Of a DNA stretch of 64,000 nt, positions 1-13,500 are shown one piece after another. The DNA comes from Macrotrachela quadricornifera (taxonomy: Eukaryota > Rotifera > Eurotatoria > Philodinida > Philodinidae): positions 59,439 to 123,438 of the forward strand of contig JAJEKB010018356.1 in NCBI GenBank assembly GCA_022393335.1, written 5' to 3'. Each line of letters starts with the position of its first letter. Position 1 is the first letter of the stretch. The notes below the pieces were generated by a model. It was not told where the DNA came from. It saw nothing but the letters and a program-made list of their open reading frames with translations, and searched no databases. The translations under genes were made by a program, and so were the position numbers.

Positions 1-2800
1 TTGATACTATTTTATATAATTGAATGCATATTGTACGTGCAATAAATAACAAGGATAATAAATGAGAAGAAAGCCAAAAATAGAAAACGAGAACATATAG
101 ATAAATCAACTGATGTACAATCTAACGTTGTGGTATTATATTGTATCCTTGTGAACTGATAAGGACATATTTTCTTTCAAATGAAAAGAATCAGTTATAC
201 AGTTTTAGGGAGGATGTACGTCATTAAAAAAATACACAAAAAAAACCCTTAGTATTAACCGCAGTATTCTGAGCAGATTTTATTTTTTGGATATTTCTTA
301 TTTATTGAAAAATAAATGCGACAATAAATAAAATAAGTAAAATTATTCATACTCTTCTTTTACATATCAGTTTTTGTGTAGCTCATATATTTTTTTAAAG
401 AAAAACCGACATTATTTTCTACATAGTTCCTTAGCAAAAGAAAACACACTGAACAACAAAAAACAACTATATTTAGACGTTTTCTGAAATATACTGAAAC
501 ATTCAAAAAAGATTCTTTGCAATTTTTTTTACGAAAAGTATGACATGATCGGATTCTAACTTCTGATAATAATTAATAAAAAAGTTTTGGTGATTATTGA
601 GATATACAATAATGAGCTGAAATATCTATTGTGAATTAATTAAATCGATCCATGCAGATATGTGAGCTATAAAATAAAGAATAAATATGCACATACTATT
701 TATTCTAATATTAACAATTAATATACATCACAAGTATATTTTCCAATCATTGACATGTTTTAGTGTAACATAAAAAATATGGAAGTCTTCAATATTTTTC
801 ATTTATCGCCTTTTAATTTTTGGCACTTTAATATAAGATGCTTGTTTTTATCTGCAAACGATTTAGTACAATATTAAACATGATTATTCGAAGAATAGAA
901 ATCAATTAATATGTTAAAAAATATGTATATTCTCCTTCTTTATCTATCTATTCGATCAGAATCATTTTCATTATCATGCAATATAAATTCATATGAGTAA
1001 ATATAAACTTTCTTTTTAATAATGTATTATCTGAAAACAAAGTTATTTAGATATCTTATCTTGTCATATTTGATTAGAATTTTCAATCTTTCTAAATAAT
1101 TTATACAAAAGAATATTGAATCAATAAATAATTTGTAATAATTCCAATACTAATAGTGATTTAATGTGTATATTATGTATTGTCTTTATTTACTGCCATC
1201 AATATTTATATTAATCGATAAGAGAAAGTGAAAGAAATGTTTCATCATTGTGCATGATCATATTGTAATTATTAATTTTTTTATCGAATTATCTTTCATA
1301 TTTCATTCGATATGTACTCACTTGTGTATGGGAATATAAAGAGATAAAGATTGAAAATAATCAAACTGTTTTCTCTCTTGAAAAATATCAGCAGAAATTT
1401 ATGATTACATTTTCTATTTGACTACATCATTTCAAACATTAACTCTTTAAATTGGAAAATAACAATATTGAACATTCACATAGCCGTTCATAAACATATC
1501 AAAAATCTACAGGTCATTGAACAAATGTAATATTTTAATGACTTTTTTCTTCTTCACAAATATCATTCGAATAAATTACCTCACAGTTCCATCTATCTCA
1601 AACTGTCATATGATTTTTTTTCTAACAAGAATAAATTTAACTTTCCATACATATGTCACAGATAAATTAGAAATGTACATATTCATAAATGGTAAGAGTA
1701 CGAACAATTAGTCATCGTTTATCATTTGTTAATGAGTGAATCAGCAAATAGATAGGAACATCTCATACGAAATGAATTAATAATTCAATCAATTTTTTCT
1801 CAAAATAATTTGAGAATTTGTAAACCAAGTATTTTATTGTTTCTTGTTTTTAAAGTATTATTCAATGGAAATGACGTAGACTTTGTTGTATACATGAAAT
1901 ATTACTTTATAATATTTTTTTTCTCTTTTCCACTTATATTATGAATCGATTAGCTCTCATAAATTAGTTTCCATATCATTATGTTATTATTAATCTTTAA
2001 CACTCATTTTCATTTCATCTTGTACAAGATTTTTTTTTCGCCTCTAGCATTATTTTATATATTTTGTTAGATCGAATAAGATGCCCTTTGGATACATATG
2101 TACATTATTCTTGAAAAAAAAACAAAAGAAGACAACGAAGATTAGATTGTTATGTCATTTGATTGATAAGTACTTTTAATTGAAATATTCTTGATATTCC
2201 ATGAAAAAATATTGTTTTAAATGTCAAATTTTTAAGAGAAAACGAATATACATATACTTAATCGAGTTTAATCTTCAGTTTTCAAAAAATCAAATATCAA
2301 CAATTATCTTTTACGTTCTAGTCTTATTATGTTGCATTTTAAAAAAAAAAGATTTCAAACTTAATCCAGTAATTTTTACATGGACAAATTGCATTAGCCA
2401 TTTCAACTAAAATACAAGAAACTGGCGTCTTCTTCCATTTGAAAAACAGTACTACTCAAGGTATTTCGTTTAATGCTCTAATAATTTGCATTTATCGCTC
2501 AAACCTTGCAATATTCATCAGATGCATTTGTGTGTATATATCATTACGAAATGAAGCGTGTTGGTGTCAAGTCGTTTGATTATGTAGCTTCTGATTTCGC
2601 TCTATCTTTTTGAATGACCACGATTGAATCCACACCATGATCTTTCTCTTCACTAGATTTAGTTTTTTAGTGACATATATGATAATGAAAGTAGTTCACA
2701 TAATTCAAAACTTAAGAATGATATCTATTATTTCAATAGAAAATAGTGAAATTATACGAATTTATTTTTCGTATAACCTTTTGAGAATATTCTATTGAAG
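1..2800. other. AT-rich intergenic region, nothing recognised
   Basis: No exon-like stretch, RNA gene or inverted repeat stands out. Homopolymer A/T runs are frequent and the few short open frames (for example 1517-1711 and 2201-2410) are low-complexity, hydrophobic or lysine-rich with no family resemblance. The last part should contain the promoter and 5' leader of the RhoGEF gene, but I see no defined site. Confidence 0.6.
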
Positions 2801-4440
2801 ATGTATGTTCTCAATGCCATAGAAAACATTCAAATAATGTCATTTTCATCTATTCAATATATTCTCTATTTGATTGGTCAATTGATAAATGAAAAGAAAA
2901 TTAAATTAATGGATAGATCAATTTTTTTTTCTCATATCTCTCCTTCTTCTAATGATTGGTTAAATTACTTTATTCTCCATACTTTATATAGGTTGAATTC
3001 ATTTTCAATATTCATTAAAAAAACATTACAATTTAAAAATATGAAATTCTGGTGTACAAGTTCGAACAGTTCTAAACAACAAGTAAGTTATTATAGAAAA
3101 AAAATAAAATCACATCAAATATTTGAATTTTTTCTAGAAATTATTGAATAAAAAATTAAAAACATTTAATAATTCATTATTATCATCATCTTCGGTTTCT
3201 TATGCAACAATATCTTCATCAAATATTCCTAAATCTGATAGTGGTTTCTCTGAAACAACATCATCAATAATTCAAATATATCCAAATCTTGAAGAAATTT
3301 ATGCATTAGAAAAAATTTTTTATAAAAATTTACAATATTATATTATTAAATATTCTCGACCATTACGACGTTATTTACATCCTGATGAAATTGTTCATCT
3401 TTTTCAAAATATTGAAAAAGTAATTTTAAATTACCAAATTTTCTTTAAAAAAGAAATTCTTTTTAGATTTCAACAATTTCTGAATCACTCATTCGTCAAT
3501 ATGAAAAACTACTTAGTATAAATAATATTTCCGATATAATTTATAAATCATGGGTAAACAAAAAATATTTTTTTATTAAAAAATATTTTCATTTTTTTTT
3601 ATATTATAGTCTGGTATTATGATTGATTCGTATAATTCATATATAGCTCATAGTATACGAGCACAATCAACATTAAAACAATGTCAAAATAAAATAGCAT
3701 ATTTTCTTCAAGTTCGTATTGAGAATAAAATTATTAACTAATAAAACATTTTGTTTTTAGATTCCAATTGAAATTATTATACAAGAAGTTAAAGATTTTA
3801 TTCTCTTACCACTTCGACATATTTCTATGTTAAGTGATCTATTTGAAAAATGCGATTTAATGAATATGTCTGAAGGTAATATTAAAGGGAAAAGGAATAT
3901 CTTAATAATTAAGATTTGTTTTTCTTTCAGATATCCATTTCTTATCAAAACAAGTCAATTATATTCTTCAATTATCATATAATGATCAAATATCAATATC
4001 AGATTTATCACAAGATATAAGCTTACAATCAGAATTATCGTCAACTGTAGTTCTACAACGTACAGATAAAGAATCATGGCAATCGGTAAGTTCACAAGAA
4101 GATTATTTGATATTATAATAATAAAATATTTGTTTAGAAACGACTTGAACTATCAGATTCAAAATTATCATTTATAAAACTTGATCAATTATCAAATAAT
4201 ATAAATATTTGTCTATCCGATATTGTTCATATTGAAGAAGATTCTTTATGTGAAGAATTACGTTTAATAGTAGCATCAACAATGAGAAAACCTTCACAAT
4301 ATTCATCATTTAGAATGAAACGTGTATATATTCGATTCGAAGATAAAGAAAGTTATTCTATTTGGTTATATTATTTAAAAAATGCCATAAAAAATGCAAA
4401 AGATCAAAGTTGGATAAAGACACAAGAAATCGTTATTTAA
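2801..4440 (+). CDS. RhoGEF (DH-PH) guanine nucleotide exchange factor-like protein, 7 exons
   Basis: Predicted 441-residue protein from seven exons: 2801-3082, 3138-3419, 3467-3553, 3610-3711, 3761-3875, 3931-4085 and 4138-4440, all with GT-AG introns of 47-56 bp and consistent reading phase. Exon 2 carries the first conserved helix of a Dbl-homology domain (E-E-I-Y-A-L-E-K-I-F...PLRRYL). Exons 3-5 carry the rest, including Y-N-S-Y-I-A-H and the final helix with F-I-L-L-P-L-R-H-I, equivalent to the 'PxQRIxxY' region. Exons 6-7 make a pleckstrin-homology-like domain ending in a helix with W-L-Y-Y-L-K. DH-PH proteins load Rho-family GTPases with GTP at membranes. The first 94 residues are unrecognised and the start at 2801 is the first ATG of the exon. 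The DH domain is divergent, so substrate and activity are unknown. Confidence 0.75.
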
Positions 4441-7218
4441 TACATTATGTATGTGACTTTTATTTGTAATTATTTTTTAATTAAAAATAAAAACTAAAAA
4501 ATAACTAAATAAAATTTTGTCAAATGGTATAAAATGATTTGGGAATTGAGAGGAATAATTTTTCTAAAATGCTGGGAGATTTCTTTGGTGTTTTTTAGGG
4601 TGAGGTGATGATTAGATAAACTACACATTTCAACGCATTTATATATGAATATGATTTAATATTAAAATTAGTCGGATTTTTTAAAATTAATTGTTTGTCT
4701 GTAGTGTTTTTACGAAGAAAAAGAAGGAAGAACCGTAATATCTAGCTTTCTAGTTATATTACTAACAAATAGAAAAAGTAGATATAAATGGATGCTAATG
4801 TTATTGCTTCGAAAGTTGATAAGTTGTAATTCTTATGTGTTCGTAGAATTAAACAAGATATTTATTAGTAGGATAGCGTGGAGTTTTAAAATTTAGTTCG
4901 TGATTGAATGCAGTCAGAAATAGGAAATTTTCAATATTTTTAACGATCCAGAAGTATGAGATCGAATATTTTCCACTAACAAACTTCTAATCATGAACGA
5001 AGTTGGTATCAACTATCGTTATAAAAGGTTAATCAGCTTTCAAAAGGTAAAATCAGTCTGAATTAGAGATCTTCCATCTTGAAATTTTAAGATGACTCTC
5101 AGAAATTCTCACTGGCTAGTAATTTTTATTTCATATTTACATCACATGAATGTCTGTTTTGAAGAGATTTTTTTGAAGAGGGTCATAATCTGTAGGATTG
5201 AGTGATCAATGATATGGTACTAGATGGCTTCAGATGACGATACAACTTTATAGCATAGCATATAGTTTTGTTGTGTGATCTGAAATATGTATGAAGCTCT
5301 AGGTGGACTGCTCGCAATCCTTTGTAAACGTTTTGAAACTATTCAAAAACGGGATCGAAATTCACAAATTATTCATGAATTTAAAAGATGACCTGAATAA
5401 AACAGGCTATGTCATCAGCGTTATCGTAGAACAGTTCCTATCATAATTCGAATTTTTACTTTTTATTTGTATGAAGAAGGGTGATGAGGATCAAAGTAAA
5501 TATAAAAAAAAACAATGTAATAACATGTGACTGACTCACGTCGACCAATTTGTCCCTAGTTCCTTTATTTCTTCTGAAAATAACTCATTATCTACATTTT
5601 CAGCATTGTTGGTTGTTTTCGAGCATTTTCACAACGAGGTGAGTGTCAAGATAGGCACATACAGCAGTAATCTGCATAAATCCATTATTGAATTGGCATA
5701 GCCATGTGTATACATTCTCAAGAAGCAAAGAAACTGTAATAATGTCCATGCATATGAATATAGAGCATCATATATACCTTTGGATTTCATTTGCGCTCAA
5801 TTTGACTGCACCATGGTGTTGCTTGAATTCAACAGTGATTGTGATTTCACTACTCTGCATACATTTGCTAAGTAATGAAACAGCGACCACAAAATCCTTG
5901 ATCGAATGATAATCCCTCGCAACGGGATTAAGAATGTGATCATCGTCGAGAGGGACACAATCAAGTCAATGGTAGGATGATTAATATGAGTGAAAAAGGT
6001 TTCATGGTCTGTTGCAGCAAGTGGTGGAAAATTTTTTTCTAAAATAGTGCGTGTCAAAATTATGTTAATTGAAATGTTCTATGCTTCAAAGCATGCAGTC
6101 GATTGACGGAAAAATGAACAAGCAGAATGCCTCTTGAATTATAGCTTCGGTTTATTTCTCTTTATTTTGTTGTATGCAACTTTGCACATACGTATGTTAT
6201 GACTGCTGCTTGCTTACGGTTTGCGAACTTTTTTGTCGTTTTCTTTCTGTTTATATCTCTATTCTCGCTATGCTTCATCTGTACTTCGATAAAAAAATTC
6301 ATATGCTTGAATAGATTTTTTTCTCCATTGTAACGAAGGTATGCGTAGAACAGCTATTACAACCAAGTTTTCATTTACATGTTCGTTCATTACAGAACTA
6401 AAGAATATACATCTCTACCCATAATAAACTGAATACCTTATTTTTTCGATTATTTCTCTTCACTATTGTTGTCTCGTCTAATATTTATATCACAGATACA
6501 CGCTTGATTGCTTAAATTAAACCATTATTAATCTTCAAAGCCAACCGAGGTGCTGATCTCTTCAGGGATTACAAAATCTTTTGAATCTTGATATTCCGAA
6601 ACTCATCGTTACCTTCAGGATTTAGCCTCATTCGAAACGATCGTCGTGAGAAGCTCGGAATTATATTGTGAACTCACACTTTATAAGAGTTCTGCGATGC
6701 TCTAGATATCTGAATTTACATTCACATGCTGTTAACAGTTTTGAGCTCATATAACTTCTAATTTATGTTGTACAACATATCCTATAATGCAGTTCAAAAA
6801 TACATTCACAATTTACCAGATGATAAACGGATTTAGCTCAATTCCAAACCACATTCGTAAAAACTTTGGAGTTATCTCATAAAGTCACTCTCACCCTAAT
6901 CATAAAATCCTCAGCCTCACATCTTCACTCTCACCCCTCACACCGTCATCCTCACCCTTCTCGTCGTAAACAACGAAAAATACGACGTCATAATTCTCAT
7001 TCTGGATAGAGGCGAGACTCGACCCTATTACGCAGCAAGAAAAAAAACTCTTGTGCAATACGTGCACGTCAGCATGATTTAATAGTAAAAGATAAGTAAA
7101 AGAAGAAACGTCAGTGACATCAACAACCATTTCGTTCTACGATAAAGTTAAGAATATATACAAAAAAGGTAAGAAAGAACATATTTATGAATGTTTTTAG
7201 CGAAGACAAGTTTCGTGA
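4441..7218. other. Intergenic region, no gene seen
   Basis: No exon with a convincing splice pattern or family motif. Base composition is less AT-rich than 1-2800. The segment around 6560-6870 has weak, diverged internal similarity (copies containing 'GGATTTAGCTCA/GGATTTAGCCTCA'), which suggests old repeat DNA. A CT-rich stretch with repeated CTCACCC-like words lies at 6885-6960. Confidence 0.5.
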
Positions 7219-8043
7219 TAGGTATCAGAGATCGGTGGGACAAGTGATTTGTCCCGTCCCGTCTCAGGACGGGATGGGATAAAAAAATTAGAGAGTGAGT
7301 GCGGGACGAGACGGGACTGAATGAATAAGTCAGTAACGCGGGACGGGACGAACGAGGCAAATCGTTTGCCACGTAGATTTTTGTTCCATATTCTCAATAA
7401 CGACTTCGATTAAATGCGGTTTTAGTAGTGATGGATGAGTGGTAACTGAACATCGAACCAATCTTTCTTCGTCTTAAGTAGACAATATCCTATTTATTCA
7501 ATCGATATTATTAAACGGTTATCTTTCCATAAATTGATCTTTTACAAATAAACATTTTTTTAATTATGTAAAACATTTCATCGGAAAGATAAACAGTAAA
7601 ATATTATTTAAATAACATAGATGGGTGCGACCACCTGGCTTGATGCCCCAAGATATGAGATAGAAAATAATATTATTCTAGGCAAGAGTGTATAATGAAG
7701 TTTACAACACTCTTACTCTATGTAGTGCCAACAAATCTCATTTTTGATGAGCTTTCATTTGTTATAAACTTCATTATACATTCTTGTCTGGAATAATATT
7801 ATTTTTTATCTCATATCTTGAGGTATCAGGCTAGTTGACTGCGTTCAGATATACAAAAGATAATATTACCTACATGTTTATTTTTGAAAATAACATAATG
7901 AAAAATTCTGGCAGTAGGTGGGACGGGACAATATCTTAATTGAAGTAACGAGATGGGACGGGACAGGACTCGGGGAAGCTACTTACGTGGGACGCGGGAC
8001 GGTACGGGACAAAATAATCCTCCTCTCGCCGGTCTCTGATAGA
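7219..8043. mobile_element. Inverted-repeat element with GGGACGGGAC-rich arms
   Basis: The left arm (about 7219-7390) and right arm (about 7913-8043) are imperfect reverse complements. Both have a TATCAGAGA(T/C)CGG outer segment followed by several GTCCCGTCCCG words; on the right these read as GGGACGGGAC and GGTCTCTGATA. No transposase frame is visible, so this looks like a non-autonomous DNA transposon (MITE-like). A separate palindromic unit sits between the arms. Exact ends and a target-site duplication could not be fixed. Confidence 0.6.
7626..7844. mobile_element. Short palindromic MITE nested in the GGGACGGGAC element
   Basis: About 80 bp at the left end is repeated in inverted orientation at the right. 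Shared words include CAAGATATGAGATA, AATAATATTATTC and GTATAATGAAGTTTA. The loop is about 55 bp. There is no coding capacity. It lies between the arms of the 7219-8043 element and so appears to be a later insertion. Confidence 0.7.
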
Positions 8044-9980
8044 CATTCTTGTGGTAACAGGAGAAAACTTTTCATTGTTCACTTGAATATTTATTTTGAA
8101 AAGAAGACAAAGTCACAGAAGGACCTTGGAAAACCTAACATAATATTTAAAGTCATTTTGCAACACCGATGACGGTCAGGATGCTAATAGATGAGATGCC
8201 TATGCTTGGGTGGACAAGAATTGGTGTAGTAATAATCCTCACCCACACACTCCACCCCCACATCTTCACCACTTCTTATCAAAGCCTGAATCCGAGAGAG
8301 ATGACCATATAATGCCGAGTAATTGCTCCAATATTAGCTAGGATAACTCAAATAAACCTCGCACAAAAAGAATTAAGCATTTTCTCGTGCGTACAACTAC
8401 AAGTAACCGAATGATGTATAAATATATTCATTATCATAGTCGAGCTTTGGCACACTTCACTGTTTACAAAGTTACTTTCTATTCGCATTTAACTGCAATA
8501 CAAATATCGTTGCCATACATATGCATGCGTGTCTAAACACTAAAGTCGATTAAAAACCGTATAAACGGGCAACGTTCCAAAAGATAAAAGTTTCGCTTCT
8601 CAACACGTTCGAAATGCTTCATATTTAGCCATTTAAATGCGAAAATTTCTGAGCAAAGTAAGAATAAAAAATTTTGCCTCTGATACGCTTCAAATTCTAT
8701 GTATCGGACTGTTAAATGTTTAAAATTTTTAACGAATTGAAGACGAAAACTTTGGTTTCTTAACGTAGTCGAAATTTCCTGCTCTTATCCGTTTGAACGC
8801 TCAAACTCTGAAAATAAGTAAGGATGTAAATATCTATATGAAAAAACGATCAATTCATTCATTTTGCAAGCAATAACACGATTATTAATTATCACTCAAG
8901 CCATAGCAGTAAAAATGTTTAAAAAAAAACCAAAAAATATAGAATTTCTGCTGGTCTACACGCATGTGCGATAGAATGAGCGTGAACATTGTTAGATTAG
9001 ATTTCTTAGCGTTTGCACCCCTATGTATATTCGATAAGAGACATTTTACACGTTCACGCTGAAAATTCCATATTTTCTGATGTTTACACGACCATTTTTT
9101 CTACACGTGTTTAAACTCTCAGAAAAGACTACTTTCTATCGTTTACATGCGTTTCTGACAATCCTTGTCCGCTTGAGTAATCTGATTGATAATTTGCTAG
9201 AGACTAGATTTATAAGGCCGAACTCTGACTTATAAAATAGTATTGGCTGTTTTTTAAAGAAAACTTCAGTGAAAAGATTCAAGATTTGCACATTAGCAAT
9301 CGCGTGTTGAGTAGATGACTGCTTTTCACTGGAGAGAAACAGTCCATATTCATCATTTACCAACTCGACAGATGTAAATGACTGTAGCACCGTGTATTTC
9401 TTCTTGAAGGTTAATAAAAGTGTGAGAAAGAAATGCGAAAATGAATACTTTTTAGGACCTCCTCTTTTAACTAAGAAATAAAGAACTTAATATTATCGGC
9501 CAGTTTTTACCGGTCTAAAAAGTTTTTCAACGGGCTGAACCGGAGTGACCTGAAAATTTTAGATCGATTACAACTCTGTCTTGAATATACAATATGGTTT
9601 AAAACAGAGATGTGCGAAGCATGGTTTTCTATATACCCTGCTCACTCCTCGAAAATTTGGCTTCGTAACCCTCAGAGCCATGTGAATCTTGGAAAAAAGG
9701 TACCATCTCGTTATAACACAGTATATTTCTTCAATTTTTGCATTTTATGACGCAAAAGCTTATTTAGTCGTGATAATTTTCGAGATCTCACGCTCCATTG
9801 AGGGAATATATCATTTGTTTGGCGTTAAGTTCCTAAAGAGACTGATTTTTTGAAATTTCATAGAAAATAACCATACCCTCTTTACAAAAAGTTTCTAAAC
9901 TTCTAACCCGTTTCGCTCTACCCTGTAGTTGTTCTACACCGTGCCCCGCTATATCCCGTGAATCTTCGAAAAAGGAACCT
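8044..9980. other. Intergenic region with decayed repeat fragments
   Basis: No gene recognised. Around 8580-9130 related words recur (ACGTTCGAAAT/ACGTAGTCGAAAT with GCGAAAATTTCTGA or CTCTGAAAA), suggesting very old tandem or dispersed repeats with a period of roughly 90-100 bp. Segment 9500-9560 (CCGGTCTAAAAAG...GGGCTGAACCGG) resembles transposon-terminal DNA, but no partner end was found. Confidence 0.4.
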
Positions 9981-10272
9981 CCCATGTAAAAAATAAGTGG
10001 ACAAAAACTACTTTTAATGTTCAATAAGGAAAATAGTCATTTCCCCACCATTTTTCACTTTTTATAGTACTTTGTCATGCTTTTGCCACTTTAAAACGTA
10101 CTTTCTAGTAGTTTTCCTACTTTGACAAGCACTTAATAGTACTTTTTTTAGCTAAAAAATATAAAAATACTGAAAAAAGTTCACTTTTAAGTACTTTTTC
10201 TGGATTTTTTCTGTTAAAGAACTTTGAAAAGTACTAAAAAGTTGATTTTTGCCTACTTATTTTTTACATGGG
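9981..10272. mobile_element. 292-bp MITE with CCCATGTAAAAAATAAGT ends
   Basis: The ends are inverted repeats: CCCATGTAAAAAATAAGT at 9981 and its reverse complement ending at 10272, with similarity continuing into CAAAAA. The interior has no ORF but repeats the short word AGTACTTT (and GTACTTT, AAGTACT) about seven times in both orientations. It ends 242 bp before the start codon of the giant ORF. No clear target duplication is visible. Confidence 0.75.
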
Positions 10273-10514
10273 CTGTCCCGCCTCATGAAAATGCACAACA
10301 TCCTGCGGAGTACCCCGTGCATAGCTGATTCAAAAGTTTTCTAAGTGTTTTCTTTTAGTGGATCATCTTCAAATAAGAACAAGAGAGAATAAAATTCCAT
10401 TTAAAAAATGATATTGCATCATTTTCTTTAGACCTACTCTACAAGCATTTTTACGTGAACATTGTTTGTATTGTGGTAATCAAACAGTGAACACAGTATA
10501 TTTAATACGAAAGA

Positions 10515-13500
10515 ATGAGTACTTGGGACACGACAAGTTTGTCAGAGTTTAATAGACAATCCAATCAAAATATCGATATCGAAGCAGTTCTATCAGCTAA
10601 ATTGAGCGAATTACGTCAAAAGTCTCCTGAACGTTTCTTAAAGTCAACTTATGTGCTAGCTGCTGTTGACAGCGATATAGAAGGAGAATGGGAACAACGG
10701 TTACAACAGGCTATGAAGCATCATACTGAAGGTCGTATAGTTTTAATTCCTTACAAAGCAAAGAATTTGCATTGGATTGGAATTGTATTGGAATTTCAAG
10801 CGGATGAGCAACTTCTAAAAGCTCAATTTATTGATCCAGTCAACTTCTCTAGTTTTACTCCAGATAAACTACAAAAAATCTTTGCTCGATATTTTCCGAG
10901 GCATGTTCTACAGTCAAAAGCTTTGCTAAAAGTTGAAGATCCAGCACGAAGCGCCACACTTACTATTGCTAACTTACTCACAGCTGCCGAAAACTTTGAA
11001 AGTCTGAATAGAGCAAGTCCAAAATCCAATCAATCACAAAGTACATTTAATGATGACCGTCAAGTCACTTCAAATATAGTCGAAGAAGAACAACAAATAT
11101 GTTGGAATCAGCAGCAAGTAGACGACACATCAACTAGCAATACACATTTTGAAGGTAAACAGTTTCAACAATTTGAGAACGAAGAGATCAGCGACAACAT
11201 ATCTATTCCAAGTTCTTCTCTTCTCATGTCAGAAAGTCATGATAAATATACTCTTCATCAACTTAAACAGAAATTAACAGATGATTTGATACAGTCACGA
11301 ATTCAGGATCTAAATGAATTGCCCAAGAGAATTCAGCGAACAGAACAGAGAGTGAAAGACTTTCAAGATGAGAACAGAGATGAGGATGTTGATAAAGAAA
11401 TGCAGCTTTTGATGAAATACAGAAGCTTGCAATCTTTAAGTGAACAAATTGCTTCACTAGAAGCTGCTTCCTCCACTGATGACAATAGTAATGAACTGAA
11501 ATTATACCAGCTTCAAGAAAGTTTGAAGAATGGATTGGAAAAAATGAAAATAATGGATGTAAAGCAATTATCAGACAGAATTACACGCGCAGAAGGCCGA
11601 ATCAAGGACTATGAGGAAGAGAACAGAGATGAAGACGCCAAAAAAGAAATTCAAATTTTGAGTGAACTAAAGAAATTACAAAAGATAGCGGCAGAAATCG
11701 CGGAGCTCGAACGTGAAATGAAGAGCGATGCTCGCAAACTTCGTAAACTAGAAAAATTGGTGAAAGATGGATTAGAAAAATTGAAAATTTCAGACATGAC
11801 TAAGTTATCAGGAATGATTCTAAAAGCAGAGCAAAGAATTCAAGATTATCAAGAAGAAGGACGAGATGAAGATGCTCAGGTAGAAATACAGCGCCTGATG
11901 CAGTTAAAAGATTTAGCATCCGTAGCACAACAAATCGTTTCACTGAAAACTGCTTCTCTGGTTCCTGAAAATCATGATGAATCGAAACTCAATCAACTTC
12001 GAGAAATTTTAAGCAAGGAATTAGAAAAACTCAAAATACAGAATGTAAAGCAGTTGTCAGAGAGGATTACACGCACAGAAAAACGAATTAACGACGATCG
12101 AATAGATGGAAGAGACGATGATGCGGCAAAAGAAGAGAAAATTTTGATGGAACTACAAGGCTTGCAAAAGATTGCAGAAGAAATTGGCAAACTCGAACAT
12201 ATATGGAATAGTGATGAGGCGAAACTTGAGCGACTAGAAAAAACACTAAACGATTGCTTGAAAAAGCAGAGAATTTCAGACGTGACGAAGTTAGCAGGCA
12301 TGATTCAGCGATCGGAAGAAAGAATCAAAGATTATTTGGAAGACAGAAGAGACGATGACGCGGAAAAAGAAGAGAAAAATTTGATAGAATTGCAAGAAAT
12401 TCAAAAGATAGTACAAGAAATTTCCAAGCTCGAACCTGACACGATTCGTAATAACTCAAAACTTCGTCAATTAGAAAAGTCATTAAACGATAGATTACAA
12501 AAATTGAAAATTTCCGATGTACCAAAGTTGTTGGCGATGATTCAGAGATCAGAAGAAAGAATCAACGGCTACTTGGAAGATAGAAGAGAAGAAGATGCCG
12601 ACAAAGAAAAACAACGGTTAATGGAGTATCGAGAGTTAGAATCCTTAGTAAACGAAATCGCCAAGTTAAAATCTTCGCAGATTGAATCACAACCAAGTAG
12701 TCAGGCAAATAACAACAAGATTAATGAAGATGTCAGGGCATCCACGAAAGTTGACCCAATAGAGCAAAAAAATGAACATGATTCTGATGCAGAGAGAGTC
12801 GAATCGTTTCAAACCGAGAGCAACACTTCATCAAGTTTGACAAAATCTTCTGTACCAAGTAATTCGGCAAGTACGAATGAAAATGTTGTACTTCTATCTA
12901 ACGATGATGTAAACTCAAACCTGAGTCAAGAAACAGATGACTCTTCAAGGGTAGTGGGTAGTGATAAATTTGCAGAAGAGAAACAACGAATAGAACTTCA
13001 AGATCTATGCAACGATCTGGCTGATTTGCCTGATTGTGCAGAAAGAACTGTCATGGAACTGTTGGTCAATATGCAGAAAAGAATGATTGATAAAACAAAG
13101 TCATCTAATGAACAGCAGTTTGCTTCGCTGGAACATTTAGAAAGATTGAAAAATCAGTTGAATCGAGAGGATTTTTGGTCAGAGCAAATGAGAACTAGCC
13201 TTCAGAGTTTAGAAAGAGCGTTCGAATGTGACGATTGCTCTATGACGACTAGTATTTTAGGCGATCTTCTCAAAAAAATTAGGCCTTTGAATGTTCATGA
13301 AATCAAAAGACTTGTCATTAAAACAGAAACAGTAGCAGATTTAATTCGTGATCAGGATATCGTCTTGCTCATAGGTGTGACAGGCAGTGGAAAATCCACT
13401 ACTATTCAATTTCTTGCAGGTGAAAAAATGAAGGCTACGAAAGTAAAAATTGCTGAAAGACGGTTTTTGGATCATATTGAAATAGATGGGCTCCCCCAAA

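Noticed and set aside
5797..6057. 86-codon minus-strand frame as a gene
   Set aside because: No motif, no splice context and no resemblance to any family.
10440..10514. Upstream exon joined to the giant ORF (frame with H-C-L-Y-C-G-N-Q)
   Set aside because: It is in a different frame, ends in a stop soon after the giant ORF begins, and an in-frame TAA precedes the ATG at 10515.
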